NCBI GenBank assembly: GCA_949358305.1
Contig: OX442316.1
Location: forward strand, 930,001 to 994,000
DNA from: Strigamia acuminata
Lineage: Eukaryota; Arthropoda; Chilopoda; Geophilomorpha; Linotaeniidae
DNA: 64,000 bases
Reading direction: 5' to 3'
The translations under genes were made by a program, and so were the position numbers. Positions within the stretch are counted from its first letter, which is position 1, and each line of letters begins with the position of its first letter. Of this stretch, positions 42,049 to 52,247 are shown piece by piece. The notes under the pieces are model-generated. The model had not been told where the DNA came from and searched no databases. It saw only the letters and a program-made list of their open reading frames with translations.

Positions 42049-42363
42049 TAATGGTACTGCTGAAAAAATCCACAAAATTACTACAAAATATAAAATTCAA
42101 GCTGACTACTGCCATCAAACTGGAAAATTTGGACAAAAATTGATAAAAAATGCAAATATCTCGAGAACGAAAGCTCGGATCGTCAAAAACTAAACACCAA
42201 ACGAAAGAGCGGAAAAAACTGCATTAGAAACGTTAATTAAACAACACTGCCCATAGCTAATGATTAATGCATATTTAATTTTGTGAGTGTATACATTTTT
42301 TTGAGTCATCCTACGTAACCCTCCTTGTATTGTCGGGCCGGTTTTATGTGGGCCACCCGGTAT
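42049..42363 (-). repeat. Repeat X copy 2, right piece
   Basis: It ends in GGGCCACCCGGTAT, the inverse of the start of repeat X copy 1 (ATACCGGGTGG). It contains about 200 bp lacking from copy 1. Confidence 0.6.
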
Positions 42364-42449
42364 TTTAGTTGATTTGATTTACTCTAGTTTGTATAGTCCA
42401 CAAATTATGTTAACTTTAGTTTTGATTTGTGTTTGTTTATTTGTTTATG

Positions 42450-42622
42450 AGTTGATTTAGGTTAAGTGATTTGATTTAAGTTAAGTGATTTAATTAAAGG
42501 TAAGTGGTTTGATTGAAACTAAATGAGTTGATTTAAGTTAAGTCAGTTGATTTAAGTTAGGACAGTTGATTTAAGTTAAGTGAATTGATTTAAGTTAAGT
42601 GATTTGATTTAGGTTAAGTGAT
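42450..42622. repeat. Degenerate tandem repeat of TTGATTTAAGTTAAGTGA
   Basis: About nine units of 17-20 bp with substitutions and small indels. Confidence 0.88.
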
Positions 42623-44611
42623 TTGTGTATGTCAAATTAATGAATTTCAGATTTGAAAAGTGCGTTATTACAGAGTATTTTATATAAAACCAGTCATTCT
42701 CATTTTTGTCTGCGTGTACAAACTCATCCCCACACCCATGCAACAATCTGATGAAAAAGGTGATATGATTGTTGCTGGGATGATTAAAAGAAGTCGACTG
42801 CACCTGCTTGTATCGGAAATTGGTGGAAACTTTAGTGCATGCTCATTGCTCATTGCTCCGTGGCTCAGTCCTAGAGTTGATGTCGGTCGTAGACAGGAGC
42901 AGTATAATGTATGATTCATTTGCAATAGACTTAGTTGCATACTGCTTCTATATTAGGTTGTTACTCATAATTTTATCCTCTATTTAGCCGGTAGTGGTGG
43001 CTCAGGTGTTATTAATAGTTCAATTTATTTTCACTACATTATGTAAATGAGCATTACTACTAGTAATGTTTAGGCTCACAGTCAATTGATTCAATGAGTA
43101 ATATGACATGGTTTACTTTATATCCATTGTCCTGAGAAATGGTTTGAAAGTCTTTTAAATAAAAATGAATTATGTATTGTAATGATCGCAATAAGCAATA
43201 TTTGCATTCAAAAATTTGTGTTTCAAGTGTCTAATTAGATGTTTGTGTTTTGATTTGGTGATGTCACTTTTTCAAAAGTTTGTGTTTTTGGTGTAAAAGC
43301 ATGCCAAAACAAACATTTTAAAAGTATAGTTTTAGGAAAGTCTTTATTCAGGATGTGGATCATTCGTCGATTGTCCTCACCAAATATTTATTAGAAGATA
43401 ACATTTTAAACAATATTGAAATACCAAAGTTATAGTTGTTTATACTGTACCGGTAGATGTTTATGCTGTGTGAGGTTTGATGTATTGCATTGTCCACAAA
43501 ATAGGAACTAAGCTTCGGCCACGTAAATCAGGTTCAATTGATCCTTCCTATCCTACTCCATCAATCAATATGCATTCCTATATTTAGTGGTAGCATTACT
43601 ACATTTGATTATTATTAATTAAAGTGCCAGTATTAAAAAGTATTAAAAGAGTATCAAAAACACTTGTTTTAATCCGGACCATGTTTTAATTTTGTTCAGT
43701 TTTTTATTTTTGGAAACATTGCATTTCTGCTTGAAAGAGTAAAATATAAAATATAAAATATTGATATTTTTTTATTTTTTTTTAAATTTAAATTTTAACT
43801 TTGGTGTTTCTGTATTTTTACTTGTCACGGTCATGCATTTTGGCATTTCTTTTTAATCTATTCATGCGCAGGATTTGCGCGTACATTATTTCTATTTTAT
43901 CTTATCTCTAACTTTTCATTTATTTCTAAGTTTTGATGATTCATTTTTACTTTTCCCTCCTCTCTAAATTAATTATTCACACAATAGTTTAGTTCCTCTG
44001 ATCATAAGCTTATGATCAGAGGTGATTTCTGGCCTGTTAACATTCTATTTGACACTTGTTAATGTAGATATTTGGGACAATTATTGTCATAGAAATGTTA
44101 TTTTGGTACGTGTTTCAGGCTTAGCGTACTTTTAATGCACATTGCTTTGCTTGTTTCGAATGATGCATTTCCCCAACCCTTTGATTGATAAGTGCCCTAA
44201 TGTTGGGGTATGTCTTGTCAATAAGTATTGTTTCTTGTGTATAGTGAGGTACGGTATCAATGTTTATGTGTATTGAATTCAATGTGTTTTCATTGGTGTT
44301 CTTATTTATGTACAAGTTGTATTTATTATACATGTAATCATTGCTTTATTGTTTATTCACTTTGGATTTATTGATTTGATGTTTGCATATTCTCTGTTGT
44401 TAAGATTTGTTCTTTTGTGGACATCAAATGATGTCATGACTTGATTGTAATCTGGAACCCAGGTATTCCTTCTGACTTGACTCATGTTCATGGCGGCATG
44501 TTCATGGCGGCATATTTTGTGCACACCATACTGTAGTAAACTGGCTAGCTAGACTCACCTTATTTTCCATCCAACCCCCACAGTTACCTGGATCTCCTCT
44601 CTATACCATCA
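42623..44611. other. Intergenic AT-rich DNA
   Basis: No gene is supported. A perfect 28-bp palindrome CCTCTGATCATAAG/CTTATGATCAGAGG lies at 43995-44022. Confidence 0.45.
43995..44022. repeat. Perfect 28-bp palindrome
   Basis: Both halves match over 14 bp around AAGCTT with no spacer. Confidence 0.95.
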
Positions 44612-44619
44612 TCTCTAGG

Positions 44620-45052
44620 CAGTGTTGTATCTCATTCACTTAAATGTGAACGCGTTTAAGTTCATGTTCGTCATCGTGTGAACGCGTTCGCGTTCATGTC
44701 CACTGTAAATTTTTTCAAGGTGAACTTAGTTTAAGTTCACAAACTTGAACCAATAGTTCATGTTCACTTTTCAAATTTTGTTAAAAAAATTGACACGTTT
44801 TTTGTTCCATTTTGTGCATTGCAGATGGAAAAAAACGACTTTTTTTAGTAAAGCAGTCGTTTTCATGCCTTTTTATGATGAAAACGGCTGTTTTAGATGT
44901 TTTAGATAAAAACGTCATCAAAACACTTAAAATTATGATTTTTTCAACGAAAAGTTACGTTTTGCGACGTTCACCATTAAAAATGAACGAAGTTCTCATT
45001 TTCGTTCACGAACGCGAACTACTTGTAGTAGTTTTCGTTCGATACAACACTG
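44620..45052. mobile_element. 433-bp hAT-type MITE
   Basis: Ends CAGTGTTGTATC and GATACAACACTG are flanked by an 8-bp duplication with one mismatch (TCTCTAGG at 44612-44619, TCTTTAGG at 45053-45060). The interior has several GTTCACGTTCG-like repeats and no transposase. Confidence 0.82.
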
Positions 45053-45329
45053 TCTTTAGGTGACAATGTCACGTCCCTTCACAGAGCCAGTGCTAGGCAA
45101 AGTACATTTTAGATCAACAGTGTTTTCAACTTCTATAGCCCTAACCATGCCTTTTTCATCTTGCTGACCTGCTATTCTTTTACCATTTACATGCCTGGCA
45201 TTCTTCTGCCCCTGCCAAAACAGAACCAGACTGCTTAAGTTATTTTCAAAGTCCGCAAGGCGATTTTAACAATTTTGAACTGATATTTCGAATATATTTA
45301 CTGTTTTGATGAATTTCTGGATTTGAAGG

Positions 45330-45596
45330 TCACTTGCAGAATAAGTGTTTTTGGCTGTATCCACCAGGTAGTGCAAAAACTCACTGATATGTTGTGACAA
45401 ATTGACGTTTAAATGATGTCACACAATCACCATCACATCATGATGTGATGGTGATTGTGTGACATCATAAAAATGTCAATTTGTCACAACATATCAGTGA
45501 GTTTTTGCACTACCTGGTAACTACAGCCAAAAACACTTATTCTGCAAGTGAGCTACAAGCTGGGCTGGGACGTTTTTTTATGTCCAAGGCTGTACA
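45330..45596. repeat. 222-bp spacerless palindrome next to a TACAG..CATAAAAA terminus
   Basis: Arms of about 110 bp (45330-45440 and 45441-45551) meet at CATCACATCATGATGTGATG. Next to it, the minus strand at 45596 reads TACAGCCTTGGACATAAAAA, similar to the terminus TACAATCGTGGCCATAAAAA at 49234, so the palindrome may belong to a DNA element. Confidence 0.85.
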
Positions 45597-46697
45597 TTAT
45601 ACTGGGCCATGCGTTATTAAACGATGCAATATTGGTCTTCCATATAGGTTGCTCTTAAAACTAATTTTTATTTGCTCTTTTAGGTATCTAAATTTATACA
45701 CAATATTTAACACCACATTGATTTATACTGAAATTACTTTTTTTCCGTTTTTTTTTTAAAGTTGAATTATTAGCGGAAGATATTAGAAAAAGTGAGAGAA
45801 ATTATTTGACTACGGTAATATAAAAAGCAATTAAAAATTTCAATTTTGAAAGGAAATTTGTTACCTTGTGGTAGAATCAAAAATCAATGGATGCTAACAA
45901 GACCTGTCCGTTTATTGATTCGCAAGCAGACCCAGCCGAAATTCAATAGGTACTGTATGCTGTGGGTAAGAAATTCTTGTGGGGCATAGGGGTTGTAAGA
46001 AAGCAAACAGTTCACTGAAAGACGAGACCATTCGCACAAAAACAAAAGTCAACGACAACGAGGATATCAGGTGGTAAAAATCAATTAATGATGTGTGTCG
46101 GCACTTGATTAATAATGAGTAATGGAGGAGGAAATATAAACATTAATGGAAGTCGTGTTTATAAATCAAACCTTAAAGAATAAAGTGATGTACGTAATCA
46201 AAAAGCTTTTTTCCTTTTTCTTTTTATATTTGCAAACAGTTTGTGCCTTCTGGACTCTTTCCAAATTGAAGTAGTGTGATGGCAAAAATGATGTTGAAGC
46301 TTGCAGTGAATTTGAATTGATGTATTTTACTACCTCTAGAGTATCATTCCAATGCGAGACATGTTTTTTATACGTTGCAAGGGTTGTACCATTGTGTCAT
46401 TCTTATAGTACGATCACACTGAAACTTACATTTGCATTTTCTCCATGTTGTACTTAAAGTATGCTTTCTGCTCGGTGCTATACAAATATCTGTATTAAAC
46501 AGGTCTTGTTTGCTTTTCACGTGTTTTACTTACCGGTAAATTCTGTATTGGTCGATGCTTTTGTTCTTAGCTTTTTATTATGACATTTTAATTTCTTTAA
46601 ATTCCTTAAATTCCTTAATGTAAAAATTGATTGGATTAATTCTTTATGACCCACGTGTATTCTTGGTGTTGTTTTTGTCACAGAAAGCAGTAACAGT
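45597..46697. other. Intergenic AT-rich DNA
   Basis: No gene or clear repeat is recognised. Confidence 0.4.
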
Positions 46698-47294
46698 TGT
46701 GATGTACACCCCGACCGAGAGATATGGTATGTTTGTATCACGGGAAACTCTTCACTGAACTCAACAAATAAGAGTTTCTTAAAACATTAATAGAGATTTA
46801 ATTATAAAGAAAAGCAATAATATTTACAATAATCATAAAATAAAAGATAACTTAAATTAAAGTCTATAGGTCACATAGTAGTTACTGTTTTGATGCTCTG
46901 TTGTTTAGGATCCCTTTCTTTAGTATGAATGCTTCAAGGTGATTTTCAGTCCTTTACATCTTAGGCACATTTCACAACACTTAGCACAACACTTAGGCCC
47001 AGGGCTCAGCACCCTGATGCCTGTTCCTGCTCTCAAAAGCTTCAGCACACGACTGTTCTCTACAGAAACAGTTTTCCTGTCACTTGTCATCTCACCGATA
47101 TTCTTCCTTAGTCATATTCATTGTTCATTGTTCATGATTCATTATGATTCAATAGGAGTGTTCTTTTCAATATCACTTGACAATTCGGTTCTAATATCAC
47201 ACTTTATAATATTAATCTTAAAAGTAACACATTAAACTTAAATAAATTAAAGAATATTAATTATTAGATTAGATGCATAGACTCCTGCATCACA
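46698..47294. repeat. Solo LTR with CAGT target duplication
   Basis: It runs from TGTGATGTACACC to CTCCTGCATCACA, 597 bp, flanked by CAGT at 46694-46697 and 47295-47298. It is the same family as the truncated piece at 11042-11206. The ends form the inverted TGTGATG..CATCACA. Confidence 0.85.
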
Positions 47295-47298
47295 CAGT

Positions 47299-49233
47299 AG
47301 GTTATAATTGTAAAGAATTAAATAAAAGTATTATAAGTTACTTTTATTTAATTCAGACGGTTGTTTCAGCCCTGTGAGCGTGACTACAGTAGTTGCTTAA
47401 CCGTAGACATACCGTCGTAAGCCAAAAGCCTATGCACCTTTTCCTAGTCGTCCTTGATCTTGTTGCATGCTACAGCTCCCAATCATCAGCCGGATCATAT
47501 CCACGTGGCGCTTCTCGAAAATAGGACATTTTTGATGGACAAAAATCGACAAATGCGCACAAAACACGTGAAATTTATTTTATTCAAAAACTATAATAAT
47601 TCTTTAAAATATAGTATTTGAACTTCGCGCTTTTAGGGACTATTGTGTTTTACAACCGGCACAAAGTTGTTCAAAAAATGTGTACAACATGCCATTTTGT
47701 TTAGTTTTTTCTGTTGATATACATGGTGTGTTCGAGTGTCTGGCAGTGGTCACTAAAACATGCAAATCACAAGAGAAAAAACAAAAAATTTCGAAGTTGT
47801 TATGTTTCTTGTTTGTTGATGGATTTGATGTAGCAGGATGAAACTCGTACGCGACTATTAGATTGTAAGCTTATTTGCATACTTAAGTGTTTATTTAATT
47901 CAAAGTTCGCACAGGTGGCGCTGCACAAGGACAGCGTCACAAATTAACATACAGCACGTGACACGTATTTGAGCGAAAGACGCCGCATTATTAAATTTCC
48001 AAAATGGTTGATATCACGTGATACGAAAGCAAAAAAGACATTCAAAATATAATTTCAACAAACTTTTATCAAATTTCAGCAGGATTGTAACAAAACTTGT
48101 CAATTATTGACAAAATTCTATCAAACATTAAAAAAAAAAATGTTAATATCAAAATATTTAATTGCAGTGTGACAGGTGACAACTACTAGTTGCTCTTGAT
48201 AAAATGCAAGAATCTGTTGTCCAGCTAATCATTTTTTAAATGCCAGCCGAGTAATCTCACTAAAACACGATAATAAATCCCAAAAATGCTGAAAGATTTT
48301 CAAGATTTTGTTCAGGGTTAATGCATCACGCAAAAGACAGTGACGTCCTTTTATTACCAATCCAGCACAGTTAAAACCAGACTTTTTGAATGCAACCAGT
48401 GATTGACATGCGTGTTGCATAAACCCTGCGAATAAACGTAGTGGGCCATTGTCCCGATATTTACAGAGCATGCGTCGTAAAAAAAAGTTATTTATTTCAG
48501 GTCGCCAGCAATAAAAGGAAAACGCGAAGATTATTTACAGCATAAAATAAATCATTTGAGAGGGAAACAGAAACGAGACACCCAATATAAAAAGTCGTAA
48601 TTATTTTGCCAACGTTAGTTTCAGCAATCATGCTCATGCAGCAACATCCATTTGGAAAACGACTTTCGCACTGGCACACGTAAATTGATGGTAGTGCAAT
48701 CATTTCGATTTTAATTATTCTGCAACAAAACAAATTTAATTTCCAAGTGGCAAACATTAAATCAGTTTTCAAACCTAAGTAATGGAAAATACAATTTCAA
48801 GATATCTAGAATAATTTGTTTTTCTTATTTGGTTTGACCGTGCTTGTAACTTTTACACCAAATAGAATAGTTGGAACCTGCAGAGTGCCCAGTGGTGATG
48901 ATGGAAATACGAGAAACTATAGTAAAAATTGAGCAATCTAAATGCTGTACAATTGAACTAAATCGGGATGTTGCAGACCTTGCATTTTCTCAACTTTGGT
49001 TCATCATCATCGAGCTTCGTGAATAAAATTGTTTTCCGACATTACTGCTTCTTTAGTGGTCTTTACTGGGCTTTACTCTGTGCTGCTGTAGTCGAGAAAA
49101 CTGGACTGATGCATTGTTAGTGCCATGCTAGATTTGGAGTTTGACCAATGAAACTGCCCATTCAGTGAGAAAAAGTAGAAAAAATCTAGAGGAGCAGAGT
49201 AGTAACTGCCGCAATGTCGAACTACTTGTACAA
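47299..49233. other. Intergenic DNA
   Basis: No gene is supported. A GACTTTTTGAATGCA stretch near 48383 is shared with the palindrome at 49987-50030. Confidence 0.4.
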
Positions 49234-49496
49234 TCGTGGCCATAAAAATTGTCGCGTTCTACTTGCTGCTGAAATTGAAATGACTGATTCCGATTTTTGC
49301 CACAAGGGCGAACAGATAAGTCTATTATGTATTATGGGTGGTCAGTTGTATTGTGGTATACAAAGACAGCATTTTCAAACAAAAAAAATGCATTTGCAGG
49401 TTATAAAAATGCAGTTTTAGACGAAATAAAATGCGTTTGTAGATAAACAATTCCAAAGTGATAAGATGGTTGATTGTTGTGTTTTTATTAATTGTT

Positions 49497-49497
<1 letters not shown>

Positions 49498-49525
<28 letters not shown>
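49498..49525. repeat. Poly-T tract
   Basis: Uninterrupted T run of about 28 bases followed by an A run. Confidence 0.9.
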
Positions 49526-49531
<6 letters not shown>

Positions 49532-49986
49532 GAAAAGAATAAAAACAATATTGAATACTTTTTAAAATTAATTTGAATTTTAAAATTGATTTTGTTAGAG
49601 ACAAAAATTTATCTTTGCACATGAATTTTACATTTTTGTAAGAAATTCTGCATTTTTTCCTGCATCATTCATTTTGCTAATGACAAATGGCCTTTTGCAC
49701 AAAAATTGTCCATTTTTGTGGTCCTTAATTAAGCAACGATGGTCATACATCGTTACTTAATTTGAAAAACTATTTAATTTAATTTAAAAAAGTGTCAGTA
49801 GTGTGAATGGATTTAAACATTAAAATGAATAATTGCGCGATTGTTTAATTGAAGAAAGCAAAAGTCTTTATTGTGTGCACGCTGTTGTCTTTGACAACTG
49901 TCGTTGTATCAAAATGGCTAATTAAATAAGCTACATTTCTTTTTCCATGTTCAAATGGTTGTGGTTTTTTCCCGGATGTATCAACA

Positions 49987-50030
49987 AGTAGCTGCATTCA
50001 AAAAGTCTAGACTTTTTGAATGCAGCTACT
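49987..50030. repeat. Perfect 44-bp palindrome
   Basis: AGTAGCTGCATTCAAAAAGT, central CTAG, and the exact inverse, with no mismatch and no spacer. Confidence 0.95.
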
Positions 50031-50754
50031 GTATTTGATTGATTTTATTTTTAGTAATTTAAAAAGTGAGATTTCCATATGGAAAGTTGAATGGAAATAT
50101 AGCTGTAAATGATCGTCTTTCCGCATAGTGGAAATGTGTATGAAAAGTTCAGGTATGGAAAGTTATATTTCCATTATATTTCCAGTACTGAAAAGTTGTA
50201 ATAGTATGGAAAGGTGTATTTCCACACGATTTCCATTATGGATAATTATTTCCAGTGTGTAGATATAGAAAGATGTATTTCCATTATATTTCCAATTTAT
50301 TCAAAAAAAAATTTGAACATGTTTGTCCCGATACGTAAAATGAAGCTTTCTATGTCAAAATGAGATCTGATAATTTTGAAACCAATTTCATTAGAAAGAG
50401 AATGAAAAACTGCACTAGCCTGTATCTTTTATTTTTCGATTCGGTAAATAAAAAGTACCGATTCGGGGGTTCAAAGCGGGCAATCGAATGGAAAAATTTT
50501 GAAAATTTTGTTTTATTTAATTTTCTAAAATATACTCCGTAATTTGTTATTTTTTTTTAGTTAACTTAAAAAAATGACAGCTAGTATTTATAACAATCCG
50601 TCATTTGATCAGTTGCAGCTAAAGTAATCCAATCCCTAAAAAAAGTAGACTTGACCAATCGCTCTGGTGGCTGCAATTGTAACTACTCAGTCTCAACTTC
50701 AGCAGCAAGCTGAGCATGACTAGGCAGCGACAATTTTTATGGCCAGGATTGTAC

Positions 50755-51072
50755 ATGGGGAAAGGGGTGTTTGCTGTGTTTTTATTGTTATTTTGATTTT
50801 GACTTAAATGGGGTTGTTTCAGCACCACCTCTTGATGTGAATTATAAATTCTCGACAATTCGAGTTGGCGCTGGTTTCCATTTCCGTTGCAAGGAATGTC
50901 CTGTTCGAAGTCGTTCTACGTGAATTTTTTTGGTTATTTTCATTTTTAGTGACATGGCACTGGAAAAAAACAGATTTACTTTCTTGTAAAGCATTGTAAA
51001 TATAAAGATAGATGGATTTTAAAACTTTGTAAATTAGATTTACAATCAATTAAAAATTAGATATTTCTTAAC
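50755..51072. other. Intergenic AT-rich DNA
   Basis: Nothing recognised. Confidence 0.4.
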
Positions 51073-51076
51073 ATAT

Positions 51077-51695
51077 TGTTACGGTGCCTTATGGGTTTTA
51101 ATTAACTTACGTAACTTGTAATTGGGTATTTAAGAATGACTTTTCTTTCAAATTTAAATCCTTTATTTAGAATCTGAAATTTCCATACGGAAATATACAC
51201 AAAACAGCTTATCTATATGATTTTACAGAATCAGACAATTCTAAAGCAATTGCTTGAAATTATACGTCTTAACATTAATTCTATTTACATGATTTCTGAG
51301 CTATACGTACTAAACTATACGTAGTCAAACAAGCACATTTTACACATAATAAACTCAATCTACAAATGATAAACAATTTAACTCCTAAATGACCAAATCT
51401 TATGTTTTACAGCAAGTCAAAACAAGAATATCAGCCGTGCCTTAACCAGGCCAACATCAACCCGGCGTAGAAGAATAGCAAAAGAGAACATCTCAGTTCT
51501 CAGTCCAAGAGTGAACTGACTTTCTTAGGAGATTATTTCTAATAGGAAATCTCCTATTACCCCTATTAATCCAATTGATCAACCCGATGATGGTGTTGAT
51601 AAACAACGCCATCTGTTGTCAAAATTTAACAATTAATTAACCGAATAAGAGTGATGCGGATCGGCCGATAAGCGGAACAGCCCGAACGCGTAACA
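51077..51695 (-). repeat. Solo LTR related to element A, first of an abutting pair
   Basis: It runs from TGTTACGGTGCC to CGAACGCGTAACA, 619 bp, flanked by ATAT at 51073-51076 and 51696-51699. The termini and the CGCCATCTGTTG region resemble the LTR of element A. Orientation is taken from that similarity. Confidence 0.85.
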
Positions 51696-51699
51696 ATAT

Positions 51700-52243
51700 T
51701 GTTACGTGTGGGTTGGGGTGATCCACACACATAACAAATGCTAATTAATTTAGCAAAGACCTTGAAATCCTTTAGGTGAAATGATTGAGAGAACTGATTT
51801 ATCATTTAAATAAATCTCTTTTATTCTATGGGACTTATTACAAACTTAACAAAATCAAATGATAAACATAATCCTTTATTTTACATAAACATAAAGCAAG
51901 AAAGCAAGAATGATAATCAAATTATATCTCTATGAATTTGGAAAGGCGGGGTGGGACCAAGCGCTGTGTGCGCTGGTCCACAGAAGCCTTTACTTACCAT
52001 GTTAACTGTTTGAGGCTCAGAACATTTCTGCTCTCTCAAACCCACTTAGCTCACCAGGTAAACTCTGGGTCCACCCCCGCTCTACTTGATTGATTAGTCC
52101 AGTTGCCCTGTGCATAATTAACACAGTGACAACTGGTGAGCGGATTTGGAAACTCCAGTGTGCCTAGTGAGAGCTTTCAGAATTAATTCTCTAAACAGAG
52201 CGTTTAGGCCCGCTGTCGTACAGCGAGGTCTGCGCTCGTAACA
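51700..52243. repeat. Second solo LTR, sharing the ATAT target
   Basis: It runs from TGTTACGTGTGGG to GCGCTCGTAACA, 544 bp, flanked by ATAT at 51696-51699 and 52244-52247. The body differs from its neighbour, so it is a different family. Confidence 0.83.
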
Positions 52244-52247
52244 ATAT

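Larger units (their letters stand above)
49234..50754. mobile_element. Possible Tc1/mariner-sized element or inverted pair of termini
   Basis: The plus strand at 49234 reads TACAATCGTGGCCATAAAAA and the minus strand from 50754 reads TACAATCCTGGCCATAAAAA. Each is followed by TTGTCGC and a diverged CTTGCTGCTGAARTTGA. The 1.5-kb spacing fits a Tc1/mariner element with long inverted repeats, but the interior has no transposase I can read. Two separate termini are equally possible. Confidence 0.45.

Noticed and set aside
42660-42914. Plus-strand 84-codon frame with a QQSDEKGDMIVAGMIKRSRL stretch
   Set aside because: No homology, start context or splice site supports it, and it overlaps an equally long antisense frame.
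48229-48471. 80-codon minus-strand frame starting MLCKYRDNGPLRLFAGFMQ
   Set aside because: Composition is plausible, but I recognise no family, splice context or neighbour, and the length is within chance for this window.
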